22,926 nucleotides of DNA, taken from IMG/VR virus record IMGVR_UViG_3300030116_001024, positions 1,892 through 24,817 of that record. The stretch is one strand, 5' to 3'. The position numbers and the translations under genes are program-made. The notes under the pieces were generated by a model, which made no database searches, was not told the origin of the DNA, and saw only the letters and a program-made list of their open reading frames with translations. This DNA comes from a virus. Of this stretch, positions 1-7,374 are shown piece by piece (position 1 is the first letter of the stretch; each line of letters starts with the position of its first letter).

Positions 1-523
1 CTAGATGTAATACTCTTATACCTGTTGGATTTATATAAAGTAAAACATTACCAGCAATAATTAATTGCTTGAAAGCTTCATGCATGGACGCTCTGAAACT
101 CATAGTTTCAAGCATGTTGCTTACTTGCTGCTCTACTTTTACTAATGCTGTATCTAATTCTGTCTTAGCTTCTGGCCCTTGTTGTGCCACTATCATTCCA
201 AGACCATCTATCTCAAGCTTGAAGAAGCCTGTATTAATAGGGAAAAGATTTATGCCAAGTTTATTTGCAATATTTAAAACTCCCCTTGCACCCATTGATT
301 GGTGTGGAGTATCTACTTTACCTCTGTCTCCATATGTATCATCTGGATATTCAAAAGGTATAGTAACTTTTGCATTTGCTCTAGCCCTGTCGCTGTAAGG
401 AGATCTATTAGATTTTCCTTTAGCATACTTAGATGCAACAGTAACGCCTTTCTTCTCATCCATCTGAGATTTGTAGTCGTTAGTTTTATCTACGCTACTT
501 GTCAGGGTAACTTCATTGTCCAT
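1..523 (-). CDS. Portal (head-tail connector) protein, T7 gp8-like, 3' end beyond window
   Basis: The minus-strand frame opens with ATG at 523 and stays open to the window edge, giving the first 174 residues. It matches the N-terminal pattern of T7 gp8: a charged start, a TIPFEYP stretch, then the segment GARGVLNIANKLGINLFP, which parallels the T7 GARGLNNLASKLMLALFP stretch, and later FKQLIIAGNVLLYI, which parallels the T7 LKQLVVAGNVLLYL stretch. Portals form the dodecameric ring at the capsid vertex through which DNA is packaged and ejected. T7 gp8 is about 536 residues, so roughly a third is visible. The gene starts 6 nt after the preceding small gene. It is notable that it lies on the strand opposite to the capsid gene. 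The assignment is confident; the missing part cannot be judged. Confidence 0.93.
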   Translation of the reverse strand, partial: MDNEVTLTSSVDKTNDYKSQMDEKKGVTVASKYAKGKSNRSPYSDRARANAKVTIPFEYPDDTYGDRGKVDTPHQSMGARGVLNIANKLGINLFPINTGFFKLEIDGLGMIVAQQGPEAKTELDTALVKVEQQVSNMLETMSFRASMHEAFKQLIIAGNVLLYINPTGIRVLHL

Positions 524-528
524 TTAGT

Positions 529-840
529 TTAAGGGATTTGTAGTCCAGAGCCTTGTTTTAAATCTGTTCTTAAACGTCTACGTCCATAGCCTCTTCTCTG
601 CTCTGCTGATCCTATTCCAATACCTCCAGCTGGTATTTCTAATGCAGCTGCTACTGCGGTAGCTGCTTCGCTTGGTGCTGGTGCTGGTGCTGCTGTTGCA
701 ATTTTCTTTTGCTCTTCCTGTCTTTTTAAATTGTCTGACCTTGTTTGTTCGTATTGTCTTTTTTGTTCTGCTATCTGCTCTCGTTGGACAGCAAGCATTT
801 CATCAGTACGATCTGGTGGTCTTCTGCTACCTCCGCACAT
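529..840 (-). CDS. Small coiled-coil protein upstream of portal, possibly T7 gp7.3-like
   Basis: This 103-residue protein starts MCGGSRRPPDRTDEM, followed by a Gln/Glu/Lys/Arg-rich helical stretch (about residues 18-47) that is probably a coiled coil, an Ala/Pro linker (about 49-70), and a basic, glycine-containing C-terminus ending GSGLQIP. The start at 840 has a good ribosome site (AGAGGT, a few bases upstream). It lies immediately upstream of the portal gene, where T7 has gp7.3, a virion/tail assembly protein with an Ala-rich middle and a basic GGGINI-type end. The similarity is in position and composition rather than a clear alignment, so the gp7.3 role is inference. No enzyme motif is visible. 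Confidence 0.75.
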   Translation of the reverse strand: MCGGSRRPPDRTDEMLAVQREQIAEQKRQYEQTRSDNLKRQEEQKKIATAAPAPAPSEAATAVAAALEIPAGGIGIGSAEQRRGYGRRRLRTDLKQGSGLQIP

Positions 841-849
841 AGCTACCTC

Positions 850-1035
850 TTAAATAGTGTTCGTGTTTTGCTCATTGTAAACTGATTCGAGCATTTTTAC
901 CACGCTTCTCTGACCAGAATAGAACCAGATGTTTCTATCTTTCTCATCAATAGCTGGGCATTTCTCAGGATACAATTCATTTAAACGAATAATAAGTGCT
1001 TCATCAACTGGTGGAAAGTTATCGTCAATAGCCAT
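850..1035 (-). CDS. Small hypothetical protein
   Basis: This 61-residue protein contains the stretch FPPVDEALIIRLNELYPEKC, then an IWFYSGQRSVVKML segment. I recall small proteins of this pattern (FPxV...L...P.KCP...IW..GQRxVV..L) in many marine phages next to structural genes, with no assigned function. It is soluble, acidic at the N-terminus, and ends NTNTI. The gene begins head-to-head with the plus-strand gene at 1074, leaving only 38 nt between the two ATGs, and is followed after 9 nt by the next minus-strand gene. No Shine-Dalgarno is obvious; an AT-rich element resembling a T7-type promoter lies directly upstream (1037-1053). Confidence 0.75.
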   Translation of the reverse strand: MAIDDNFPPVDEALIIRLNELYPEKCPAIDEKDRNIWFYSGQRSVVKMLESVYNEQNTNTI

Positions 1036-1036
1036 A

Positions 1037-1053
1037 TCTAGTGGTAAGTTATA
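1037..1053 (-). promoter_or_regulatory. Candidate phage promoter-like element
   Basis: The minus-strand 17-mer TATAACTTACCACTAGA shares its first six bases and a CACT core at the same offset with TATAACCTTACACTTAT at 15133-15149 upstream of the capsid (11 of 17 identical). By eye it matches 10 of 17 positions of the T7 promoter upstream of its start site. It ends 1 nt before the ATG at 1035, so a transcript starting there would be essentially leaderless, which argues for caution. Confidence 0.25.
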
Positions 1054-1073
1054 TACATAATACTTTATTTGTT

Positions 1074-1226
1074 ATGGCTAAGAAAGGATTGTATTACAAC
1101 ATAAATAAAAGAAAGAAAGCTGGCACTAGTAGAAGCAAAGCAAATAGTACTATCTCAGATAAGGATTATAAAAACATGAAAGCTGGTTTTCCTAAAAAGA
1201 AAAAGAATCCATTAGAGATTGATTAA
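1074..1226 (+). CDS. Small basic protein, MAKKGLY-type
   Basis: This 50-residue, strongly basic protein begins MAKKGLYYNINKRKKAGT, with a Lys-rich end (KKKKNPLEID). An upstream in-frame ATG-like start at 1041 exists, but ATG at 1074 gives the conserved-looking N-terminus. Proteins of this MAKKGLYxNIxxKRKR type are, as I recall, widespread in marine cyanophages and related phages; their function is unknown to me, and DNA- or capsid-associated roles are only guesses from the charge. It is the only plus-strand gene inside the leftward block. Its stop TAA overlaps the stop of the convergent exonuclease gene within the four-base palindrome TTAA (1223-1226). Confidence 0.8.
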   Translation: MAKKGLYYNINKRKKAGTSRSKANSTISDKDYKNMKAGFPKKKKNPLEID

Positions 1227-1954
1227 GGTTTCCAAAGTTTTACCTTACCAGTATTTTTATTGTAGTCACCACTTCTTAGTATCCTTGCCAGTCTTGCTGT
1301 AAGCAATGCTTCTTTGTATCCGCCAGATTTCTTTTCGTATTCTTTAACTACTATCTCCCACATCTCATCAAGTTGTTTTGCATCTCCTAATATTTTGTTA
1401 GCTGTTACTGTACCTACACCAGATATACCTTTGTAGTTATCAGTTGTATCTCCTGTCAATGCTTGAGCCATCCAGTTTCTATCTGCCTGTCTTCTTGTTA
1501 TAAGTTCTAAGTCTTCACCAGCTAATAGTTTGCAAGGTATAGTTCTCATATCTTTATCTGGACTAACAATAATAGGATCATCAAGCGTCTTGTCTGTAGC
1601 TAATAATCCAAGTACATCATCACCTTCTAACCCTTCATACCTTACACACTTATACCTGTCAGACAATGCACTCATAACTGCTTTAAGTGCTAATGGTTTT
1701 CTACGACTCTTTCGGTTAGCTTTGTACTCTTGATATAACTCATGTCTAAATGTTGGATAAGAAGTAAAGCACATAATTACTTCGCCTTCATCTTCTGATA
1801 CTTGCTTGTATCCTTTGATGTATGTCTCGATAAGGTCTAACGCCCAGCTAGGTCTTGAGTACAATACATGCAAGTTGTCATCAAACCTGTCGTCATTCTC
1901 TACAGCGTAGCAACAATGGTAACAAAGCCAGTCGGCATCAATTAATAAAGTCAT
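1223..1954 (-). CDS. 5'-3' exonuclease, T7 gp6-like (FEN/PIN fold)
   Basis: The product is 243 residues. It carries the acidic metal-binding set of FEN-type nucleases: DAD (Asp6, Asp8), the YKANR stretch near 77-81, EGDDVLG (Glu110, Asp112, Asp113), SPDKDM (Asp133, Asp135), and GDTTDNYKGISGVGTVTA (Asp169, Asp172 and the helix-hairpin-helix). In T7 the gp6 exonuclease removes RNA primers, helps degrade host DNA and supplies recombination ends. ATG at 1954 is chosen because it overlaps the upstream primase-helicase stop (TAATG), the usual coupling in this block; an upstream non-ATG start at 2029 would extend 75 nt into that gene without homologous sequence. In T7 the DNA polymerase gene separates gp4 and gp6; here it does not. 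Confidence 0.93.
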   Translation of the reverse strand: MTLLIDADWLCYHCCYAVENDDRFDDNLHVLYSRPSWALDLIETYIKGYKQVSEDEGEVIMCFTSYPTFRHELYQEYKANRKSRRKPLALKAVMSALSDRYKCVRYEGLEGDDVLGLLATDKTLDDPIIVSPDKDMRTIPCKLLAGEDLELITRRQADRNWMAQALTGDTTDNYKGISGVGTVTANKILGDAKQLDEMWEIVVKEYEKKSGGYKEALLTARLARILRSGDYNKNTGKVKLWKP

Positions 1955-3594
1955 TAGAAGTTTGTTAGTGAAGGGGTAAGGCGACCAGTAGATTCGTTGT
2001 ATAACAACTTGTCTGCTTTGCCCAAGCATCCATTATGTCTATTCTTTAATACCTTTAACTGCAATTCATTGCTACTCTCTTCCGACTGCTGCGATCTAAT
2101 GCCACATATTACTAGGTCACTTAACTGAGCTATGCTTTGACTACCTCTTAATGCTGCTAAGTTTATATCTCCTCCCTCTTCAGCTGGCTTGCCATCTGTT
2201 CTACGCAAGTGGCTGACCATAACTAAACCTACTCCTGTCTTTTCAACCACTTGTCTTAACTTGGTACAACATACATCTATTTGTTTTCTTTCATCTCCAT
2301 CTGTTAGTCCAGATACTACAAGACTTAGATGATCCAAGAAGATAACATCACATTCTTCACCAGTAGCCATGTATGTTATCTGATCTATTAATCTATCTGG
2401 ATCTAACGAACCAAAGTGCTGAAGTAATACAAATCTATTGTCACTAAATAAATAGTCGAATGCTTGTCGTAACTCTTTCTCATCAACAGCCTTCTCATCT
2501 ATATGTAGTGGTTTGTTTAATGCTATAGATAGTATGCCTTGCATACTTCTCTTACTGCTTTCTTCGAGGCCAATCCATCCGACCTTAAGATTATGATTTA
2601 AAAAATGATAGCCCATCTCACGACAGAGTAAGCTCTTGCCCACGCCTGTGCCAGCACAAATTGTAGTGAGCGACTGCTTTCTATATCCTTGTACCATCTT
2701 GTTTAATTCTGGAAAAGGATAGCTACATATCTGTGAGTTATCTTCCTTAACTAAATCTTCCCATAGATCGTAGGCAGAGAATATGTTGTCGGGTCTGATA
2801 GGACTTGCTTTGAAGAGGAGATCTCTAAGTAACTCTTGCTCCCCTGCGATGAGCATTTCATTAGCATCCTTTCTTGGTAGGTTAGCGATAGCTGCCTTAC
2901 CAGTAGGTAAGATCTTTGCAACCTTTTGGGCAGCATCCAAGCCAGCTGAGTCGTTGTCAAAACAAATAACAATTCGAACAAACTGAGATAACCATTTTAA
3001 ATTTGCAGCTACATACTTGGTAGCAGACTGAGCGCCTGATGGCAAACTTACGACTGGAAAATAGTTACCAGTACTAGAACGAGTGGCTTGGGCTACACTC
3101 ATACAATCAATCTCGCCTTCTGTAATTGTTACGAAAGAACTACCAGTATTAAATTGTCTCCATAATTCCTGACCCCATAGCTTTATATCTGATAAGTCTC
3201 CCTTCCATATAAATCTTTTATCTTTAAATCTAATATGTTGTGCTGCTATTAATCCACGTTGATCTCGATAGGTTGCAACTTGACAATCACTACCACTAAA
3301 TTGTGATACGCCATAGTTAAAAAACTTACATGTCTCTTCTGTTATTCCACGCTTGGGTAGCTCACAAGGAATTGCGGTTAGCGGACTCCATTCTTTTTTC
3401 ATTGGTACGAAAGTGGGTTTGTCTAAAATTTTTTTGGGTTGAAATTGCCAACCACATCCAAAGCAATGTTTATGTCCGTCATCGTAAACAGCTACGTTAT
3501 CTTTGCTGTTACATTCTGGGCAAGGTTCTTTGCTTATGTATTTACTCGGCATACCATTCTTTAGGGATAGTTTTGTTACACCAAAGAAAGCCAT
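1954..3594 (-). CDS. DNA primase-helicase, T7 gp4-like
   Basis: This 546-residue protein has the full T7 gp4 layout. An N-terminal zinc ribbon has Cys25, Cys28, Cys44 and Cys47. A TOPRIM primase fold has TITEGEID (Glu159) and CFDNDSAG (Asp213, Asp215). The RecA-type hexameric helicase has Walker A GTGVGKS (315-321) and Walker B DVIFLDH (Asp421). The length is close to T7 gp4 (566). It unwinds DNA and lays down primers at the fork. The C-terminus ends SLTNF: the terminal Phe is as in T7 gp4, where it docks on DNA polymerase, but the acidic run before it is missing. ATG 3594 overlaps the endonuclease gene by 53 nt; ATG 3552 is an alternative that still keeps the zinc ribbon. Neither start has a clear ribosome site. 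Confidence 0.96.
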   Translation of the reverse strand: MAFFGVTKLSLKNGMPSKYISKEPCPECNSKDNVAVYDDGHKHCFGCGWQFQPKKILDKPTFVPMKKEWSPLTAIPCELPKRGITEETCKFFNYGVSQFSGSDCQVATYRDQRGLIAAQHIRFKDKRFIWKGDLSDIKLWGQELWRQFNTGSSFVTITEGEIDCMSVAQATRSSTGNYFPVVSLPSGAQSATKYVAANLKWLSQFVRIVICFDNDSAGLDAAQKVAKILPTGKAAIANLPRKDANEMLIAGEQELLRDLLFKASPIRPDNIFSAYDLWEDLVKEDNSQICSYPFPELNKMVQGYRKQSLTTICAGTGVGKSLLCREMGYHFLNHNLKVGWIGLEESSKRSMQGILSIALNKPLHIDEKAVDEKELRQAFDYLFSDNRFVLLQHFGSLDPDRLIDQITYMATGEECDVIFLDHLSLVVSGLTDGDERKQIDVCCTKLRQVVEKTGVGLVMVSHLRRTDGKPAEEGGDINLAALRGSQSIAQLSDLVICGIRSQQSEESSNELQLKVLKNRHNGCLGKADKLLYNESTGRLTPSLTNF

Positions 3595-3991
3595 GACGTT
3601 CAGCCCATTGCCAATACGTCAGGCTTCTTTTAGCTTTACTAAGTTTGTTGTTTGCGTTTTGAAAACAGAACCGCAAGCTTAGTGTGGGATGTTGCGTCTT
3701 GACTGCAATATATTTTTTTCTTTCTTCTTTAAGTAGCGTTCCTTTGAGTTCAACCACACAGTTAGGAAGGATGATGTCAGGAGTGTAGCTACTGCTGATG
3801 ATGTAATCATAGCTGACAGTTTCATAGCTGAATTGTACTTTCTTTTTGATTAAGTCAGAGGCAACTTGAGCCTCGAACTTTGATCTAAAATGTACTACCC
3901 CCGAAGGAGTTTTCAACATTTGAGGGTGTGAGGTCTTGCGTTTCACTCTTGCTTTGGAACTTGAACCCTGAGAGGTCTGTCGTTTTTTCAT
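3542..3991 (-). CDS. Endonuclease I / Holliday junction resolvase, T7 gp3-like
   Basis: The product is 149 residues from ATG 3991. It aligns along its length with T7 endonuclease I: FRSKFEAQVASDL (the T7 Glu20 region), YTPDIILPN (Asp55), VVELKG (Glu65 and Lys67), a KTQHPTLSLRF stretch, and IPKEW near the end. The T7 enzyme is a dimer that cleaves branched DNA, resolving replication and recombination intermediates before packaging. The start is uncertain. ATG 3991 gives a basic 30-residue N-terminal extension and overlaps the SSB gene by 107 nt; ATG 3919 gives a length nearer to the T7 core and a 35-nt overlap. No ribosome site decides between them. The 3' end overlaps the primase-helicase start. 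Confidence 0.92.
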   Translation of the reverse strand: MKKRQTSQGSSSKARVKRKTSHPQMLKTPSGVVHFRSKFEAQVASDLIKKKVQFSYETVSYDYIISSSYTPDIILPNCVVELKGTLLKEERKKYIAVKTQHPTLSLRFCFQNANNKLSKAKRSLTYWQWAERHGFLWCNKTIPKEWYAE

Positions 3992-4520
3992 ATGGAACAA
4001 AATTCATAATGACTATGGCTTCTGGTTGAACTGTTAATCCAACACCATAAGTCGGATGGTTGTACCCTTGAACTCTTAGCTTGGCTTGTACTGTTGTACC
4101 TCTACCTAAACCTATGTACTTTTCTTTTTCTTCTGGTGGTATAGGAGTGCCATACTTATCTAAAAGAATAGGTGGTGTATTCTTAAATCTATTAGCACCT
4201 TGCCCTGCTTCTACAGGTTTTTTACATTTGATCTCCATTACATTTTTGCCCTCGAACTCAGTAAATCCATACCTTGAATGTTCGCCCATTTTAAAAGTTT
4301 GTTGTGGGAAAGCAGTCTTAAGCTGTACCTTCCATGCTTCAAGACCTTTCTCGAACTCGTCAAATACTCTTGTTGTTTCTTTTGAGTCTGGATCTAACAA
4401 TAAAGTTACGCTCCATTCTGGTGCTTTATTAAATGCATCATCTGGTTTTACTAGATGACTCCATGCAACTCCACATTCTGGTGTGAAGATATAAAAAGGA
4501 TTTGCTTTAACTTGATTCAT
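3885..4520 (-). CDS. Single-stranded DNA-binding protein, T7 gp2.5-like
   Basis: This 211-residue protein begins MNQVKANPFYIFTPECGVAW and has the gp2.5-type OB-fold pattern, including a KCKKP stretch, a GRGTTVQAKLRVQGY strand and the PEAIVIMNFVPY strand near the end. T7 gp2.5 (232 residues) coats single strands and recruits polymerase and helicase. ATG 4520 overlaps the RNA polymerase stop as ATGA, so translation is probably coupled. The C-terminal 20 residues carry only three acidic residues, unlike the strongly acidic T7 tail, but the protein still ends in Phe (GGSTF), the residue used by T7 gp2.5 to contact its partners. The region coding for this tail also codes for the N-terminus of endonuclease I in another frame. 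Confidence 0.92.
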   Translation of the reverse strand: MNQVKANPFYIFTPECGVAWSHLVKPDDAFNKAPEWSVTLLLDPDSKETTRVFDEFEKGLEAWKVQLKTAFPQQTFKMGEHSRYGFTEFEGKNVMEIKCKKPVEAGQGANRFKNTPPILLDKYGTPIPPEEKEKYIGLGRGTTVQAKLRVQGYNHPTYGVGLTVQPEAIVIMNFVPYEKTTDLSGFKFQSKSETQDLTPSNVENSFGGSTF

Positions 4521-6889
4521 GTTATGAAGTAGGTTGATGAACGTGTAAGTAAAACATCCAAGTCTCCAAGAGTAGGCTCTGGAGGTAGGCTGTCTATTTG
4601 GTTGTCTGTTAATTGTGCTTTTAATTCTGCCTTTAGTTTTGATAGACAATCGACTGAATACATATCAGCAAATGTCTGTCTAACAGAGTCACGCAGTTCA
4701 CTCATCTCAGACGGAGTAGTAACGAAACAATCGTGGATGCCACAGATATTTTCGACTCCTTTTATTGAAGCATGAATTGTAGAAAATGCCATATGAGATG
4801 AATCAAAACTATGTAATATATTTGCTGAGATAGCATGCCCCATCTTCTTTGTATTAAGTTCTGGCGTATCCTCGTTTGTTCTTATATCTAAATAAACATC
4901 CGACAAATACTTTAATTGGATTCGTATTTTCTTTGGGTCGTAATACTTTTGCTCGACATATAAACCAGTCGGACTTGTCCATGATACTGGCTTGTTGTCT
5001 TTACCTAATTCTCTGCCTACTGCTCTAAACCATTTCATTGCAATAACTGCTGGCTTGATAGACTTGGCTGCCTCCTGATACAGCAAGCTAGCCATGTAAC
5101 TTACTGTTGTCATAGCCCCCTTACCTCTTGTCCAATTATTTTTACCTAAAGTTGTACCCCTCTCGATAGCCCAGCTGTAAGCATGATGATAAAAGGCACT
5201 ATTAGTAGCCGAGTATGGTGCTGTCATCACGCAAGGTTTAGTCAACGATCTATCCACGTTTAACATTAACCACTTCTTGGCTCTAGGGTCGTCACTCTCA
5301 ATAAGTCTTTTGTTTATCTCAGTTGCTACCTCGCTGTATATATCTTGTGGTCTATCAGAGTTTATAAGGTTTACCTTTTCACCCATCACTTGGTCACGAA
5401 GCAAACCTGAGAAGTGCTGAATAGAACTGCAAGTGCAATCAAGGTGGCAGGGAAGCTGACATAGATAGCTACTTGGTTCTTGTTGATAAAGATAGATTGC
5501 CCTGCAAAAAGCAAGAAAACTCCAAGCCTTATCTGCTCGCATCCATAGTTCTGGTGTTGCCCAACAATCTCTTCCAATAGAATTAATCTCTTTTAAATTA
5601 TTATTAACCCATTCTATTTTTGTTTGGAAGTCTTGTTTGATACCAAACATATTTGCACCATGTATCTTTAACCAATTCAAATCCTCTTCTGTTTTAATTA
5701 ACTTGCCATTAGTAAATTGCAATAGCGATCTTGATACATCATTACCCTGCACATTTAAGAATGGAACTCTATCGTATACTCTGCCTCGAAAATCTAATTG
5801 CTTTGGAAAGTATAGGTTAGGTTCGTCTTTGTATTTTTGTGCCATCCATATAGTTTTAGCTATACCTATACGACTACCTTTTGTATAGTTATTCTTATCT
5901 ATAATTCTCTTGCAATCTATTCTCCACTTAATAACTTGTGGGTCATTCTCTTCCAGATGCTTTGGATATGGTGGTACTGCATACCCATCTCTTGGTAGTA
6001 AACAACCTATTTCTAAATTGTTGTCGTATGCATATAGTATCTGATCTAAAATATATTTATTAACCTGTAAACTTACGTTGCCTTGTATGTTTGCAACCTT
6101 TAAGAACGCTGTATCTGTCTGTATTCTTGAAGCTATTTCTTTATTGTTACTTTTAAATAAATTAAATTTTATATTCTCATTGTAGTATCCGCCATCGTAT
6201 GGATTAGTCCATCGTTTTGGTTTTATCAGTAAGGGTAAAAAGTTAGGTGTCTGTATTTTAAGGTCAGTATCTATTTTCTTTACCCATTCCATGCATTTAT
6301 CGGTAGCTCTTACCATTCTTCGTGGTGTCTTATAACTTTTATCTAAAAAAATTTGTATTAGTCCTGTATATTTTTGTATTAACTCAACCATAAATAGACC
6401 ACTTGCCATCCGTTGTCTTGCATTCCATTGCTCGGTGTTAGTCATTGTATTTATTAAATAGATTCGATACCTTTTCTTATGTCTACCCCTTTTGTATTTT
6501 CGTAGCTCACTATCAGTAGCCCTATCGAGCATTGTCTCAATCCATATCCTTTCGATAACATTAGCTGCCACTTGATGGAGGCTTGGTGTACTTGATAGCG
6601 TATCTACTACTGTCCTTATAGATGCAGCTGCCACTTGTTGGGGTGGCAAGTCAAGTAGAGGCGTAAGCATAGCGTAGTTAGTACCAGCTTTCCCTTGCTC
6701 TATCTTTCTTCTAATAGCTCGCAAGTGACTAACAATTATGTCCACATTAAAAGAGCATAGAGCCTCACCATAAATGGTAAGAGACTCCATGCTCGCTAGT
6801 TGTTTTCGATTGTGTTGTGATCTTATTCTATTCTGACCCATGTTTAACATCAGGTCTTCATTAGCTAGTTGATCTTCAAGGGTTCGCAT
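4517..6889 (-). CDS. T7-type single-subunit DNA-dependent RNA polymerase
   Basis: This 790-residue protein (T7 883) transcribes phage genes from phage promoters. Recognisable stretches include LDFRGRVYDRVPFLNVQGND, WLKIHGAN, SSIQHFSGLLRD and ILHSFDSSHM. The catalytic residues are present: Asp484 (T7 Asp537), Lys551 (Lys631), Tyr559 (Tyr639) and Asp720 (Asp812). Neighbouring positions that are normally near-invariant differ: the T7 DGSCSG run is DCTCSS, T7 KRSVM is KPCVM, T7 YG is YS, HDSF is HDCF, and the C-terminal FAFA foot is YFIT. In the specificity loop, T7 RLN is RIQ and T7 FRLQ is VYLD, predicting a promoter unlike T7's. The start has a good GGAG ribosome site 4 nt upstream. It overlaps the RHH gene upstream by 14 nt and SSB downstream by 4 nt. 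Confidence 0.96.
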   Translation of the reverse strand: MRTLEDQLANEDLMLNMGQNRIRSQHNRKQLASMESLTIYGEALCSFNVDIIVSHLRAIRRKIEQGKAGTNYAMLTPLLDLPPQQVAAASIRTVVDTLSSTPSLHQVAANVIERIWIETMLDRATDSELRKYKRGRHKKRYRIYLINTMTNTEQWNARQRMASGLFMVELIQKYTGLIQIFLDKSYKTPRRMVRATDKCMEWVKKIDTDLKIQTPNFLPLLIKPKRWTNPYDGGYYNENIKFNLFKSNNKEIASRIQTDTAFLKVANIQGNVSLQVNKYILDQILYAYDNNLEIGCLLPRDGYAVPPYPKHLEENDPQVIKWRIDCKRIIDKNNYTKGSRIGIAKTIWMAQKYKDEPNLYFPKQLDFRGRVYDRVPFLNVQGNDVSRSLLQFTNGKLIKTEEDLNWLKIHGANMFGIKQDFQTKIEWVNNNLKEINSIGRDCWATPELWMRADKAWSFLAFCRAIYLYQQEPSSYLCQLPCHLDCTCSSIQHFSGLLRDQVMGEKVNLINSDRPQDIYSEVATEINKRLIESDDPRAKKWLMLNVDRSLTKPCVMTAPYSATNSAFYHHAYSWAIERGTTLGKNNWTRGKGAMTTVSYMASLLYQEAAKSIKPAVIAMKWFRAVGRELGKDNKPVSWTSPTGLYVEQKYYDPKKIRIQLKYLSDVYLDIRTNEDTPELNTKKMGHAISANILHSFDSSHMAFSTIHASIKGVENICGIHDCFVTTPSEMSELRDSVRQTFADMYSVDCLSKLKAELKAQLTDNQIDSLPPEPTLGDLDVLLTRSSTYFIT

Positions 6890-7052
6890 TACTCCAAAAC
6901 TCTAGGTTTTTTGTGTAATTACCTTCAAGCCATTCAGTAATAATACGTTTAGATAGCTCGGCTCTAGTAATACCCATGCTTTCAGCTAGATGATCTAACC
7001 TATTGCATACTTGGGGCGGTAGAAAAGCCTGTAGCTTTTTACTTTCTTCCAT
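6876..7052 (-). CDS. Ribbon-helix-helix DNA-binding protein (putative regulator)
   Basis: This 58-residue protein matches the CopG/Arc-type ribbon-helix-helix layout: a short beta strand (KLQAFLP, residues 6-12), helix 1 (PQVCNRLDHLAESM, 13-26), the Gly27 turn (GITRAEL), and helix 2 (SKRIITEWLEG). Such proteins dimerise, insert the paired strands into the major groove of inverted repeats, and usually repress transcription. The gene overlaps the preceding gene by 14 nt and the RNA polymerase start by 14 nt, and the polymerase ribosome site lies inside it, so the two are probably translated together. The fold is confident for so small a protein; the target is unknown, the inverted repeat at 10850-10919 being an attractive guess. 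Confidence 0.82.
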   Translation of the reverse strand: MEESKKLQAFLPPQVCNRLDHLAESMGITRAELSKRIITEWLEGNYTKNLEFWSNANP

Positions 7053-7374
7053 CGAAGAACCTCCTTGCTGTATCCCATACTAATTTAACTGTCGAATACA
7101 TAGCTACCCTATGCTCGACATTAGTAAAAGCTTGTTTAAGTAAATCGTTCATAGCTCTATCGCTAGCCTCATCCTCTGTCTCTATCTTCTCTGGATTATC
7201 AGGAAGCATAGTCCAATAGATAGCATTCGATGGGTGGTAGTTGTATGAATAACTAATCCATTGTCCGTTAGGTGTGAACTCATCACCCTTAGTAAAGTAG
7301 AGAACTAGCCCAGCGTTATTAGCGTGGGCTTTGTTTGGTTTTTTAATTGCTATTTTGTACAGCTGATGATCCAT
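7039..7374 (-). CDS. Hypothetical protein
   Basis: I do not recognise this 111-residue protein. It starts MDHQLYKIAIKKPNKAH, has an aromatic-rich central stretch (NGQWISYSYNYHPSNAIYWTM), an acidic turn (EKIETEDEASDRAM) and a basic amphipathic end (ARRFFDGRK). No signal peptide or membrane helix is visible. The ATG at 7374 is preceded, after exactly 5 nt, by a 15-nt element identical to one before the gene at 10365. No Shine-Dalgarno is seen. The 3' end overlaps the RHH gene by 14 nt. Confidence 0.75.
   Translation of the reverse strand: MDHQLYKIAIKKPNKAHANNAGLVLYFTKGDEFTPNGQWISYSYNYHPSNAIYWTMLPDNPEKIETEDEASDRAMNDLLKQAFTNVEHRVAMYSTVKLVWDTARRFFDGRK

Noticed and set aside
69-532. Plus-strand frames opposite the portal gene
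   Set aside because: They are antisense to a clearly homologous portal sequence and have no recognisable features.
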